Assembly: GCA_009772895.1 (NCBI GenBank)
Contig: WOUP01000009.1
Location: 1-64,000 of the forward strand
DNA from: Puniceicoccaceae bacterium 5H
GTDB lineage: Bacteria; Verrucomicrobiota; Verrucomicrobiia; Opitutales; Oceanipulchritudinaceae
DNA length: 64,000 nt
Reading direction: 5' to 3'
The notes beneath the pieces were generated by a model, which worked only from the letters and a program-made list of their open reading frames with translations, was not told where the DNA came from and ran no database searches. The position numbers and the translations under genes were made by a program. Below, one piece after another: positions 52,173 through 61,317 of the stretch (the first letter of the stretch is position 1; each line of letters starts with the position of its first letter).

Positions 52173-54614
52173 TTAGGCCCGCACTTCGTAGCCCGTGCCC
52201 TTGGTTACCTGATGCTGGATCTGGGTGAAGGCGGCGTTGACTTCCTTTTCGTTCAACGTGCGCTCCGGGCTGCGGAAGGTCAGCGCAAAGGCGAGGCTCT
52301 TCTTGCCCTCCGGTAGACCCTGGCCGAGGTAGACGTCGAACACATCGACCTGCTCCAGCGCGAAGTCCTTGCCGGTCGCCTTGCGGCCCACCGTCTCCAG
52401 CTTGTTCTTGACCTTGCCTGCGGGCTCGGAGGCATCGACCAGCAGCGCGAGGTCGCGGGTGGCGGTCGGGAACTGGCTGAAGGCGCTGTAGCGCGAGCGC
52501 TTGGGCGGACGCTGCAGGAAGTCGGGCGTGAGCACGATCTCGCCGGCCAGCACCCCACCCTCGATCTCGGTATCGTGGGTCAGCTTGATGTTGAGCAGGC
52601 CAAACTGGGCTTCGAATCCCATCTGCAGGCGGCCGAAGCCGGCACTGTGGCCCGCCTGCCAAACTGTTTCGCCTTCCATCGCTGCGAAGCGATTGGAGTC
52701 GACGTTGACGCCAATCGCCTTGAGCAGTTCCTGAACGGTCGCCGAAGCGGTGTAGAAATCGGGCTTTTCGCGCTGGCTCCACTGCGAAGGCTGCTGCTGC
52801 GAAATCACAAACGCGATCGAGAGCAATTCGTGGGTCTTGCTCTGGAACTCGCGGAAGACCCGACCGGTCTCGAACAGGCGCTGGGGCTCGTTGCCGCGAG
52901 CCTGGTTAAGCGCGAGGCATTCGAGCAGCCCCGGCAGCAGCGACGGGCGCAGATGGCTCTGGTCGGACGCCAGCGGATTCTGCAGCGCGAGGTTCACCGG
53001 ATTGGCGGCGGCGGCCCAGGTCTTCAACTCGGCTTCCGGACGCAGCGTATAGTGCATCGCTTCGTTGAAGCCCTTGCCGACCAACACGCGGGAAGCGGCA
53101 CGCGTCACCAGTGCGGAGCGGCTGTCTTCGGCCAGGAGGCTCGGGAAGCGGCTCGTCGTCTCCGGGATCTTCTCGCAGCCGTAAATGCGCAGGACTTCTT
53201 CCACCAGGTCGATCGGCCGGTAGAGGTCGAGGCGGTAGCTCGGGATGCCGACGCGCAACATGCGGTTGCCCTCGCTGTCTTCCCCCCGGCGCACATCCAG
53301 CTCGAGGAAGCTGAGGCAATCGACCACGACTTCCTCGTCGATGATGAAGCCGAGGCGGTCGTAGATAAAGGGCAGCGATACCTCGATCACCTTCTCGACC
53401 ATCGGCGGCTCACCGGCGACGAGCGGCTTGCCCATCAGTTCGCCGCCGGTCACCTGAACGATCAGGTCGATCGCGCGCATGGCGGCAAATTCGGCGCCCT
53501 TGGGATCGATCCCACGCTCGTAGCGGTAAGAGCTGTCCGTCGAAAGGCCGTATTGGCGGGAGGTGCGGCGGATGAACGAGGCGCGGAAGTAGGCGACCTC
53601 GAGGAAAATGTCGGTAGTCGTTTCGTCGACTTCGGCGTCAACGGAGCCCATGACACCCGCGATCACGAGGGGACGTTCGGCGTCGGCAATCACCAGCGTG
53701 TCCGTCGTCAGCTCACGCTCCTTGTGGTCGAGGGTGGTAATCTTTTCGCCTTCGCCCGCGAGACGGACCACGACGGTGCTGCCGTTGATCTTCTTCACAT
53801 CGAAGGCGTGCATCGGGTGCCCCAGCTCGTGCAACACGTAGTTGGTGATGTCGACCACGTTGTTGATCGGGCGCAGGCCGATGGACTGGAGGGCGCGTTT
53901 GAGCCACTTCGGGCTCTCCTGCACCTTCACGTTGCGGATCGAGTAACCGAGGTAGTGCGGGCAGCGGTCATCGGCTTCCACATGCAGCGCACCGACGAGG
54001 GAGCCACCGGGGCCTTTGGTCGTATCCACGGTGATCTCGGGATAGCGCAGCTCGCGACGGAACCAGGCCGCCAGTTCGCGCGCCAAACCGATGTGGCTGA
54101 GTGCGTCCGGACGATTGGGCGTCACCTCGACGTCGAAGATCGAGTCGTTGTCGGAGAACACGTCGTTGATGGGCGTGCCGATCTCCGGACGATCCGTGAG
54201 GATCGCGATGCCGTCGGATGCTTCGGCCAAACCGAGTTCTGACTCGCTGCAGAGCATGCCGTTGCTCTGCACGCCGCGCATCTTGCGGGGCTCGATCTTA
54301 AAGTCGCCCGGCAGCACGGCACCCGGCAGGGCCGCAATCACACGATCGTTCTGCTTGAAGTTCTTGGCGCCGCAGATGATTTGCTGCGGCTCGCCCTGCC
54401 CCACATCCACGCGACAGACGGAGAGCTTGTCGGCGTCGGGGTGCGGTTCGTAGGAAAGGATCTCGCCCACGACCACGTGATCGAATTGCGGCAGACCGGT
54501 CTGCTCGATGCCTTCGACCTCGAAGCCCACCATCGTGAGCCCGTGGGCGATCTCATCGTTGCTCTGGTCGCTGAGTTCGACGTAGTGCTGGAGCCAGTTA
54601 CGGGAAATTTTCAT
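52173..54614 (-). CDS. pheT: Phenylalanyl-tRNA synthetase beta subunit
   Basis: Charges tRNA-Phe together with PheS. The 813 residues include an EMAP-like tRNA-binding domain (about 38-150, LSVCRVDVGQGEPQQIICGA), the B3/B4 editing domain, B5 (DVRRGEDSEGNRML region), the catalytic-like core (LARELAAWFRREL) and the C-terminal FDX-ACB anticodon-binding domain (YSAFSQFPTATRDLALLVD). The ATG at 54612-54614 begins with MKISRNWLQHYVEL, the typical family start. It follows pheS by 39 bp. Confidence 0.97.
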   Translation of the reverse strand: MKISRNWLQHYVELSDQSNDEIAHGLTMVGFEVEGIEQTGLPQFDHVVVGEILSYEPHPDADKLSVCRVDVGQGEPQQIICGAKNFKQNDRVIAALPGAVLPGDFKIEPRKMRGVQSNGMLCSESELGLAEASDGIAILTDRPEIGTPINDVFSDNDSIFDVEVTPNRPDALSHIGLARELAAWFRRELRYPEITVDTTKGPGGSLVGALHVEADDRCPHYLGYSIRNVKVQESPKWLKRALQSIGLRPINNVVDITNYVLHELGHPMHAFDVKKINGSTVVVRLAGEGEKITTLDHKERELTTDTLVIADAERPLVIAGVMGSVDAEVDETTTDIFLEVAYFRASFIRRTSRQYGLSTDSSYRYERGIDPKGAEFAAMRAIDLIVQVTGGELMGKPLVAGEPPMVEKVIEVSLPFIYDRLGFIIDEEVVVDCLSFLELDVRRGEDSEGNRMLRVGIPSYRLDLYRPIDLVEEVLRIYGCEKIPETTSRFPSLLAEDSRSALVTRAASRVLVGKGFNEAMHYTLRPEAELKTWAAAANPVNLALQNPLASDQSHLRPSLLPGLLECLALNQARGNEPQRLFETGRVFREFQSKTHELLSIAFVISQQQPSQWSQREKPDFYTASATVQELLKAIGVNVDSNRFAAMEGETVWQAGHSAGFGRLQMGFEAQFGLLNIKLTHDTEIEGGVLAGEIVLTPDFLQRPPKRSRYSAFSQFPTATRDLALLVDASEPAGKVKNKLETVGRKATGKDFALEQVDVFDVYLGQGLPEGKKSLAFALTFRSPERTLNEKEVNAAFTQIQHQVTKGTGYEVRA

Positions 54615-54653
54615 GTCAGGCTATCCGTAAAGGAATTCTCGGGAGACAGGCGC

Positions 54654-55694
54654 CTAGGCAAACTGGCGCAGCAGGCGGAGGTCGTTCTGGTAGAGGTAGC
54701 GGATATCGTCCACGCCGTAGAGCGTCATCGCGATGCGCTCGATACCGAGGCCGAAGGCGTAGCCGCTCCACTCGTTGGGATCCAGGCCGACTTCTTCGAG
54801 CACGGTCGGGTCGACCATGCCGCAGCCCATGATCTCGATCCAGTCACTGCCGACCTTGCCGAGGTGGCTGGCCTTGAAGTCGACCTCGAAGCTGGGCTCC
54901 GTGTAACCAAAATAGTGCGGGCGGAAGCGAATCTGCGCTTCATTGCCGAGCAGACTCTTGAAGAGATAATCGAGGTCCGCCTTCAGGTCCGTCACCGTCA
55001 CGCCACGGTCGACATACAGGGCCTCGATCTGGTGAAAGTTGGCGCTGTGGGTTGCATCCGCGGTATCGCGGCGGAAGCAGCGGCCCGGGCAGAGGATGCG
55101 CAGCGGCGGCTTTTCGCTCAGCATGGTGCGAATTTGCACGCTGGAGGTGTGGGTGCGCAGCAGGTAACGCTCGGTGCCCTTGCGGGAGACGTTGCCGATC
55201 CTGGCCTCCGGATCCATGTAATAGGTATCCTGGGCGTCCCGCGCGGGGTGATCGGCCGGCGTATTGAGGGCGTCGAAGCAGTAGTATTCGGTCTCGATCT
55301 CCGGGCCGTCAGCGACGGTAAAGCCGATCTTGCGCATCACGCGGCAGATCTCTTCGCGCACCTGGGTGATGAGGTGAGTGCTGCCGGGCTGCGGGTCCGG
55401 GCTGGGCAAGGTCACGTCCACCGCGGGCCCGATCTGCTTTTGCAGCTCCAGCTCTTCCAGCTGGGCAAACTTGGCATCGTAGAGCTCCTGCAGGCGCGTC
55501 TTGTATTGGTTGATCAGCTTGCCGGCGGTAGGGCGCTCGGCGGGCGGTAGCTTGCCGATCGTCTTCGTCACGGCGGTAAAGCTGCCATTCGGCCCGCTGA
55601 TAGTCGCCCGGTATTGCTCGAAAGCCGCCGGGGTCTGAATTTCGGGGAGATCGCGCTCTACTTGCGCGAGGATCGCTTGCAATTCGGCTTCCAT
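54654..55694 (-). CDS. pheS: Phenylalanyl-tRNA synthetase alpha subunit
   Basis: Catalytic subunit, 346 residues. The N-terminal coiled coil is followed by class II motif 1 (GPEIETEYYCFDALNTPADHP), motif 2 (LRILCPGRCFRRDTADATH) and motif 3 (GYAFGLGIERIAMTLYG). I chose the ATG at 55692-55694; the open frame extends seven codons upstream. It is first in the pheST operon, 529 bp downstream of rplT, with two terminator-like hairpins in between. Confidence 0.97.
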   Translation of the reverse strand: MEAELQAILAQVERDLPEIQTPAAFEQYRATISGPNGSFTAVTKTIGKLPPAERPTAGKLINQYKTRLQELYDAKFAQLEELELQKQIGPAVDVTLPSPDPQPGSTHLITQVREEICRVMRKIGFTVADGPEIETEYYCFDALNTPADHPARDAQDTYYMDPEARIGNVSRKGTERYLLRTHTSSVQIRTMLSEKPPLRILCPGRCFRRDTADATHSANFHQIEALYVDRGVTVTDLKADLDYLFKSLLGNEAQIRFRPHYFGYTEPSFEVDFKASHLGKVGSDWIEIMGCGMVDPTVLEEVGLDPNEWSGYAFGLGIERIAMTLYGVDDIRYLYQNDLRLLRQFA

Positions 55695-55944
55695 GAGTAG
55701 GAACGGCCAGCGCACACGATTGCCTCGCCTTTGGCAAGGAGAGAAACACCCTGCATCGGATGAACGTGAGGTAAGAATTATCCTACCTGCTGATTTTGGT
55801 TAATTTTGTTCACTTATAAGAGGTCGCAGCCTCAGACGCGAGACATCCATTTCACGAAATTCTCTGTCCGTAGACCCTGCCCTAACTCCCCTTTCGCGTG
55901 CCTCAATCCCAAGGGTTCATCCATGATGGAACTCGTTACCTCAC

Positions 55945-55974
55945 AAAAAACGACGACCCGCCATGGGTCGCCGT
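55945..55974 (-). terminator. Terminator-like hairpin in the pheS leader
   Basis: On the minus strand, ACGGCGACCC and GGGTCGTCGT pair over 10 bp with one G-U wobble and a 5-base loop, followed by a T6 run. It lies 250 bases upstream of the pheS ATG, in an orientation to terminate a leader transcript. An attenuator of pheST is possible. Confidence 0.7.
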
Positions 55975-56159
55975 CGTATCTCAAGTTCTCGCTTTACTTC
56001 AATTGTTAAAGGCTTCCAGATGCCGGAGTACATCCCTCGGACCCGGAATAAACGATACCTTAGCAGAGCTGCCCGATTCCGAGTGAAGAATAGGACGAAC
56101 GGCGACGGGCCTCCACGAGCGGAACCCACCCTTGTGATATCGAGGCTTCCGACGCGGAT

Positions 56160-56191
56160 AAAAAAAAGCCCGGCAGCGAGCGCTACCGGGC
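56160..56191 (-). terminator. Rho-independent terminator of rpmI-rplT
   Basis: On the minus strand, GCCCGGTAGC and GCTGCCGGGC pair over 10 bp with one wobble and a 4-base loop, followed by eight T residues, 32 bases after the rplT stop. Confidence 0.92.
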
Positions 56192-56222
56192 AAAAGTCTT
56201 AATGGATTCAGGAAAGGATGCC

Positions 56223-56588
56223 TTACGCGGCCGTTTGTACGGCTTCCTTGGCCTTGACGACCAGGGCCTTGAAAGCGGCCTCGTCGTGAATGGCCATCTC
56301 GGACAGAGCCTTGCGGTCCATCTCGATGTTGAGGGCCTTCAGACCGGCCATGAAGCGGGAGTAATTGATCCCCTCTTCGCGGCACGCGGCGTTGATACGC
56401 ACGATCCACAGGCTGCGGAATTCGCGCTTCTTGACGCGGCGGTCCCGGTAGGAGTATTGACCGGCGCGGTCGACCGCCTGCTTCGCGTAGCGATAGAGGC
56501 GGCTGGCATTTCCAAAATAACCCTTGGCCTGCTTCAGCTTTCGCTGGTGGCGCTTACGGGTGGCGGCAACGTTTCTGGCTTTCGGCAT
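56223..56588 (-). CDS. rplT: Ribosomal protein L20
   Basis: A 121-residue large-subunit protein needed for early 50S assembly. It is recognised by VAATRKRHQRKLKQAKGYFG, RVKKREFRSLWIVRINAACR and GINYSRFMAGLKALNIEMDR; the length is normal. It follows rpmI by 91 bases. In many bacteria, L20 represses this operon by binding its leader. Confidence 0.97.
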   Translation of the reverse strand: MPKARNVAATRKRHQRKLKQAKGYFGNASRLYRYAKQAVDRAGQYSYRDRRVKKREFRSLWIVRINAACREEGINYSRFMAGLKALNIEMDRKALSEMAIHDEAAFKALVVKAKEAVQTAA

Positions 56589-56679
56589 GTTGTGTGATGG
56601 GAGGTAATGTGGCTGGAGGGTCGCCGAGCAACGCTCACCCTACCGAGCCGGATTGACATCTCGATACGTTCAGGCTGGC

Positions 56680-56874
56680 TTAGAAGAGGCCGGGGCAGCC
56701 GGTCTTCACGAAGCGGGCCACGCCGTCGCTGCATTGCTGGTCCTGGCGCATACTGCGCTTTTGCTTCACCGTCTTGTTTCGCAGAAAGTGACGGTGGCCA
56801 GCCTTGCGACGCATGACCTTGCCGGAAGCCGTAACCTTGAACTTCTTGGCGATGGATTTGCGGGTTTTGATCAT
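56680..56874 (-). CDS. rpmI: Ribosomal protein L35
   Basis: A 64-residue basic protein starting at the ATG at 56872-56874, with KTRKSIAKKFKVTASGKVMR and RKAGHRHFLRNKTVKQKR, the L35 core. The C-terminal extension (QQCSDGVARFVKTGCPGLF) is longer than minimal L35. The open frame extends upstream without homology. It is followed by rplT. The usual preceding infC gene is absent from this locus. Confidence 0.95.
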   Translation of the reverse strand: MIKTRKSIAKKFKVTASGKVMRRKAGHRHFLRNKTVKQKRSMRQDQQCSDGVARFVKTGCPGLF

Positions 56875-57255
56875 GAGAAAAGGAAGATAGAGCCAAAATC
56901 CGGCCCGCCGGTAAAGAAAAAAATTATTTTCGAGCATTTTCCTCTAATTGGATGTCAATACAGGCATAAGGAGCTATCATGGACTTGACATTCCTGATAC
57001 GCAAAGGTGACAGGTGTGTATCGTCCTAAGTCGGAAATCCGGCGACGGCCCTTTCAGCCCCACTACCCACCCTCATTTGATTGACAACCCCGATAAAGTC
57101 TTAAAGCGTCAGCTGCACTGGCTGCGCGCATCCCTGGTATCTACCGGTGGACGCGAGCATGGCCACTATCACGCTGTCTGCTCTGCTGATCAAGCGGTGC
57201 GGTAGAGGCTCCAACCTCCTTACGAACCAACCCTGATAAAGTTCACCACCCTATT
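56875..57255. other. Divergent intergenic region between rpmI and DUF3450 gene
   Basis: About 380 bases carrying both the rpmI-rplT leader and the promoter of the second TonB operon. A TTGACA hexamer at 56985-56990 has no good -10 partner at the usual spacing. Repeated motifs (GATAAAGT) occur near 57092 and 57233. No gene or RNA recognised. Confidence 0.35.
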
Positions 57256-58035
57256 ATGAAGAAGACGACCCGCTTTGGCCTGTGTGTAGTCGCTCTTGGC
57301 GCGACTACGCTTGCCGCACAAGACACGACGGCGGTAAAAAAGGAAATCGACAGCACCCGCGACTCGATTTCCGCCTACGTACGAGTGCGTCAAGACATTG
57401 CGCGCGACCGCAACGAATGGCAGGCAGAGAAGGAAATTATTCAGCGCCGGATCGAGTTGTTCGAGCAAGAGAAGGCTGACCTGCAGGAGCAGATCAAAGA
57501 GGCCGAAAGCAAGGCGTCTTCCGCTCAGCAAGTTATCGCTCAAAAGCAAGACACGATCAACAAGCTGACTTCCGCGACCGATGTGGTCCAGGAATCCCTG
57601 CCGGAGTATGAGTCCCGCATCGCGGACCTCGTGCAATACCTGCCGGAAGACCTGAAGAAGCAGCTCGAGCCGCTGACTTCCAAGCTCGGCAACAGCTCCA
57701 CCTCCAACCGCATGGCGGTGGTCGTGGGCGTGCTCAACCAGCTCGAGCGCTACAACAACCAATTCAATTTCACTACCGACACGAAGCAGACCGGCGAAGG
57801 CCAGAGCAAGTCCGTCGATGTGATGTATGTGGGCCTGGGCCAAGGCTACTACGTCGACCAGGAAGGCACGATCGCCGGGGTCGGCATCCCGGCCAAGGGA
57901 GGCTGGAAGTGGACCGAGCGCAACGACCTCGCCCCGCAGATCCGCCGCGCCATCGCTTACTACAATGGCGAAATCAAGCCGGCCGAATTCGTCCAGTTGC
58001 CGGTCGACATCAAGGACGCCCAACCCAACCAGTAA
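57256..58035 (+). CDS. DUF3450 periplasmic coiled-coil protein, second TonB operon
   Basis: A 259-residue paralogue of the protein at 35677-36447. The signal peptide (VVALGATTLAAQ) precedes a coiled coil (about 22-105, with EIIQRRIELFEQEKADLQEQ) and a globular tail with MAVVVGVLNQLERYNNQF and DVMYVGLGQGYYVDQEG, equivalent to LYFGLGGAFFTDPEG of the first copy. It begins the second operon of the same gene order. It should act in the periplasm near the ExbB complex. Confidence 0.85.
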   Translation: MKKTTRFGLCVVALGATTLAAQDTTAVKKEIDSTRDSISAYVRVRQDIARDRNEWQAEKEIIQRRIELFEQEKADLQEQIKEAESKASSAQQVIAQKQDTINKLTSATDVVQESLPEYESRIADLVQYLPEDLKKQLEPLTSKLGNSSTSNRMAVVVGVLNQLERYNNQFNFTTDTKQTGEGQSKSVDVMYVGLGQGYYVDQEGTIAGVGIPAKGGWKWTERNDLAPQIRRAIAYYNGEIKPAEFVQLPVDIKDAQPNQ

Positions 58036-58071
58036 GACTTCGGTCGCACCCCGTACGATACAGAGCATATC

Positions 58072-59478
58072 ATGAAAAAGGTACTTTCCCTTCTCTTGCT
58101 CGCTGGCACGACGCTGAGCCTCTGCGGCCAGAATTTCGACCAGGCCCAAGGCCAGATCCAGGATCGGCTTGAGCAAGCAACCCAGGAGTATTCCCAGCTC
58201 CAGCAGGAAATCAACAGTGAGCGCCCCGAGCTCGCCGCACGTCTCGACGTGCTCGAGCAGGAAGTCACCCGCCTGCGCAATGAATACCAGAACGCGCAAC
58301 GCGTGACGCAGGGCCTCGACGTTGAAACGAGCCAGCTCGACCGCCAGATCTCCCAGGCGGACCAAGCGAACCAATACCTGCAAAACACGCTGCTGAACGA
58401 TTTCTTCAATCGCCTGCAGACGTCCCTCAACCCGGCGGAACTGCCCCAATACTTCCAGCCGATCAACAAGGCCATCCAGGCCACCGAGGGTGAAGACACC
58501 CCCGACTCCGAGATTTTCAAGGCCCAACTGAAGGCACTCGACCTCGCGTTCAACCGCGCCGAGAGCCTCATCGGTGGCAAGATCTACTCCGGCCAGGCCC
58601 AAGTCCGCGGCACCGGTGACGTGCTCGACGGTCAATTCGTCCAGGCCGGCCCGGTTTCCTACTTCGCCTCCTCCGACGGCACGACGGTGGGCCTGACCCG
58701 CGCCGAAGTCGACAATCGCGCCGAAATCTTCCCGCTGCCGCAGTTCCAACAACAGATCAGCTCCGTCATCAACAACGGTGAAGGCACCCTGCCGGTCGAC
58801 ACCACCGGTGGTGAAGCCGTGGAAAACGTGGTCCAGAGCCTGAGCCTGATGGAAGAGTTCGAAGCCGGCGGTATGACGATGTTCGCCATTCTCGGCTTCT
58901 TCATCGCCGCCATCATCGTGGCCATCATCAAGCTCATCCAGCTGATGAGCGTGAAGTCCGCCAAGTCTTCCGACCTCGAGACCATTCTCGACAATCTGCG
59001 CAACGGCAACCGCGACGCGGCCCTCTCCCACGCCAAGGGCGTCGGCGGTCCGGTCGGTCGCATGTTGACCGCCGCCGTGGAAAACGCCGACCAGGACAAG
59101 GAAGTGATCGACGAAGTGCTCTACGAGCAAATCATCGCCACCCAGCCGAAACTGGAAAGCTTCCTTTCCTTCATCGCCGTGACGGCCGCGGTGGCCCCGC
59201 TGCTCGGTCTGCTCGGCACGGTTACGGGTATGATCAAGACCTTCAAGCTGATCACGATTGTCGGCACCGGTGACGCCAAGAGCCTCTCTTCCGGTATTTC
59301 CGAAGCGCTGATCACCACGAAGTGGGGTCTGATCGTCGCGATCCCGACGCTCGTGATCCACGCGCTGCTCAGCCGCAAGGCCAAGGGCGTGATCGGTTCC
59401 ATGGAGCAGACCGCCGTCGGCTTCGTGAACGGCATCGTCGAGATGCGCACCGAACACAGCTCCGACCGCACGGCTTAA
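58072..59478 (+). CDS. exbB: Long ExbB/TtpC-like proton-channel protein, second TonB operon
   Basis: A 468-residue paralogue of the protein at 36465-37883, with the same layout: signal peptide (LLLLAGTTLSLCG), long periplasmic coiled-coil region (about 20-110), linker domain (about 115-265) and the ExbB channel part with MTMFAILGFFIAAIIVAIIK, AVAPLLGLLGTVTGMIKTF and WGLIVAIPTLVIHALLS. It follows the DUF3450 gene by 36 bp and precedes a standard-length ExbB by 21 bp. Confidence 0.92.
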   Translation: MKKVLSLLLLAGTTLSLCGQNFDQAQGQIQDRLEQATQEYSQLQQEINSERPELAARLDVLEQEVTRLRNEYQNAQRVTQGLDVETSQLDRQISQADQANQYLQNTLLNDFFNRLQTSLNPAELPQYFQPINKAIQATEGEDTPDSEIFKAQLKALDLAFNRAESLIGGKIYSGQAQVRGTGDVLDGQFVQAGPVSYFASSDGTTVGLTRAEVDNRAEIFPLPQFQQQISSVINNGEGTLPVDTTGGEAVENVVQSLSLMEEFEAGGMTMFAILGFFIAAIIVAIIKLIQLMSVKSAKSSDLETILDNLRNGNRDAALSHAKGVGGPVGRMLTAAVENADQDKEVIDEVLYEQIIATQPKLESFLSFIAVTAAVAPLLGLLGTVTGMIKTFKLITIVGTGDAKSLSSGISEALITTKWGLIVAIPTLVIHALLSRKAKGVIGSMEQTAVGFVNGIVEMRTEHSSDRTA

Positions 59479-59499
59479 CCTCCGCCCCACCCCGATATC

Positions 59500-60210
59500 A
59501 TGCAATTCATGCACCTGCTTGCTCAAGCCGCCGCCACCGGTCAGTCGCTGACGGCGGAGCAGCAGGCTCAAATGGTGGGCGGCCCTGAGAGCCTGTTCTC
59601 CGCGGACGGGGTCGACTTCATTATAGGCATCTGGAAAGAAGGTGGCTGGCTGATGATCCCATTGGCCATCCTCGCCCTTTTCATCTATTTCGAAGCCACC
59701 TCAGTCGTCCTGCGCCTCAAGCGCGCCAAGCTGAAGAAAACGCCCAAGTCCGTCTGGGAAGGTTGGCTCGACCAACCCGATCAGGCGCGCGGCCACGTCG
59801 GCGAAGTCATCCGGTTCGTCCGGGGTGACAGCGCCCACTTCAGCGAGGAAAACCTCATCCGCGTCGAAGCGGTACGAGCTCGCGTCATCCCCGATGTGAA
59901 CGCCCGTATCAGCGTTATCAGCACCCTTGTCACCCTTGCTCCGCTCATGGGCCTGCTCGGCACCGTGATCGGCATGCTCGGCACCTTCCGAGGGCTATCC
60001 AGTGCATCCGGCCAGGCGGCCGAACTGGTGGCCGAAGGTATCCGCGTCGCCCTCATCACCACCCAATCGGGCCTGATGATCGCGATTCCGGGCTACCTTT
60101 TCCTCTCGTGGGTGATTCGTGAGCGTAATCGCTACCTCGCGTTTATCTCGCAGCTCGAGACGGCCGTGGTGCAACGGGTTCACCGCCGGGATAACTCCAA
60201 CGCTGCATAA
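59500..60210 (+). CDS. exbB: ExbB-like proton-channel protein, second TonB operon
   Basis: A 236-residue ExbB of standard length. The first helix is WLMIPLAILALFIYFEATSV. The conserved pore region is TLVTLAPLMGLLGTVIGML, and the third helix is SGLMIAIPGYLFLSWVI. The N-terminus has a short leader-like segment absent from the copy at 37905. Three bases separate it from exbD. Confidence 0.93.
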   Translation: MQFMHLLAQAAATGQSLTAEQQAQMVGGPESLFSADGVDFIIGIWKEGGWLMIPLAILALFIYFEATSVVLRLKRAKLKKTPKSVWEGWLDQPDQARGHVGEVIRFVRGDSAHFSEENLIRVEAVRARVIPDVNARISVISTLVTLAPLMGLLGTVIGMLGTFRGLSSASGQAAELVAEGIRVALITTQSGLMIAIPGYLFLSWVIRERNRYLAFISQLETAVVQRVHRRDNSNAA

Positions 60211-60213
60211 GCC

Positions 60214-60624
60214 ATGGCAAAACGAGGCACACTCAACCAGGAGGCTGAAGTCAGCGATATCAACATCTCCCCGATGATTGATATGGTGTTCATCCTTCTC
60301 ATCTTCTTTATCGTCACGACGGTCTTCACCCAGGAGCCCGGCGTCGAGGTCGTGCGCGAGCCAGCCATCACCGATGCACAGCTGGAACGTAACTCGGTCC
60401 TCATCGCCGTCACGCCTTCGGGCGAAGTGTGGTATGGAGGCCAACCAGTCGGCGTAAGCGGCGTCAAAGCGATCGTCACGCGCAACGTGAAGGAGAATCC
60501 GCGCATGCCGGTGATCATCCAGCCGGACCGTGGAGCGCCTTCCGAGACGGTGATCCGTGTGGTCAACGAGGCCAAATACGCCTCCGCGAACACGCCCGTC
60601 TTCTTCTCGACGATCAACGACTAA
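60214..60624 (+). CDS. exbD: ExbD, second TonB operon
   Basis: A 136-residue ExbD with the membrane helix SPMIDMVFILLIFFIVTTVF carrying the conserved aspartate and a periplasmic domain with VLIAVTPSGEVWYGG and PVIIQPDRGAPSETVIRVV. Clearly paralogous to the protein at 38544-38951. It is preceded by exbB and followed by tonB. Confidence 0.95.
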   Translation: MAKRGTLNQEAEVSDINISPMIDMVFILLIFFIVTTVFTQEPGVEVVREPAITDAQLERNSVLIAVTPSGEVWYGGQPVGVSGVKAIVTRNVKENPRMPVIIQPDRGAPSETVIRVVNEAKYASANTPVFFSTIND

Positions 60625-60645
60625 CATCCACCCCACCCTACTCCC

Positions 60646-61293
60646 ATGAGCAAAAGTCACATCCCGCCAAACCTGAAACCGGAGGTGCCGTTCTCGCTCC
60701 TTACGGGCCTGTTTTTGGCTCTCGTCGTGATGTTGCTGCTGCCGATCAGCCAGTACATCACCAGCATGACGAATGATGACAAGCAGAAGGTGGATCAAGT
60801 CGACTGGACGCCACCGCAGATGGACGATGTCCAACCTCCGCCCCCGGAAGAAGAACCGGAGCCGGAGATCGAAGAAACGGAACAGGAAATGGAACCGCCG
60901 TCCATCGAGCAGCTCGAGCTCTCGATGAACACTGACGTCAGTGGTCTGGCCGGCGGCGACTTTACCATGCCGTCCTTCGATTTGGGGCAGCAAATGTCCG
61001 ACATCATCTACGAACTCAGTGACCTGACCGAGGCTCCGCGCCCGGTGGGCCGCCCGAACATCCAATACCCGCTGGAACTCAAGAGCCAGCGCGTGACGGG
61101 TTCGGTCACCGTGCGCATGGTCGTGCGGGCTGACGGTAGTGTTGGTGAGATCCGCGTCGAGAAATCCGACCACCCTCTCTTTGAAGAAGCCGTCATCCGC
61201 GCCATGCGACGGATGCGTTTTGAGCCCGGTCAGAAAGACGGCAAGGCCGTCAACGTCTGGGTTCGACAGACATTCCCGTTCAAAATCATCTAA
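60646..61293 (+). CDS. tonB: TonB-like protein, second TonB operon
   Basis: A 215-residue TonB. The short cytoplasmic part (SKSHIPPNLKPEVPFS) precedes the helix LLTGLFLALVVMLLLPISQY. A proline- and glutamate-rich linker (about 62-90) is followed by the TonB domain (about 130-215) with RVTGSVTVRMVVRADGSVGE and MRRMRFEPGQKDGKAVNVW. Much shorter cytoplasmic tail than the first TonB. Its N-terminus is nearly the same as that of the TonB at 63071-63718. The TPR gene follows. Confidence 0.93.
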   Translation: MSKSHIPPNLKPEVPFSLLTGLFLALVVMLLLPISQYITSMTNDDKQKVDQVDWTPPQMDDVQPPPPEEEPEPEIEETEQEMEPPSIEQLELSMNTDVSGLAGGDFTMPSFDLGQQMSDIIYELSDLTEAPRPVGRPNIQYPLELKSQRVTGSVTVRMVVRADGSVGEIRVEKSDHPLFEEAVIRAMRRMRFEPGQKDGKAVNVWVRQTFPFKII

Positions 61294-61317
61294 TTTCCTT
61301 CGCTTCATCCCATAGTC

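Larger units (their letters stand above)
55695..56222. other. Long untranslated region between rplT and pheS
   Basis: Roughly 530 bases upstream of pheS. It holds the rplT terminator (56160-56191) and, 220 bases later, a second minus-strand terminator-like hairpin (55945-55974). No tRNA was recognised. A minus-strand open frame (56129 to 55941) contains several phenylalanines (PFVLFF) and ends at the second hairpin, but it has no other support. The distance between the two terminators suggests either a small RNA or a pheST leader. Confidence 0.45.

Noticed and set aside
55999-56409. A 136-codon minus-strand frame overlapping rplT and the leader of pheS
   Set aside because: Overlaps rplT in another frame and crosses the rplT terminator.
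57220-59571. A 783-codon minus-strand open frame
   Set aside because: Antisense to the second DUF3450 and long exbB genes, which have clear domains and start and stop sites.
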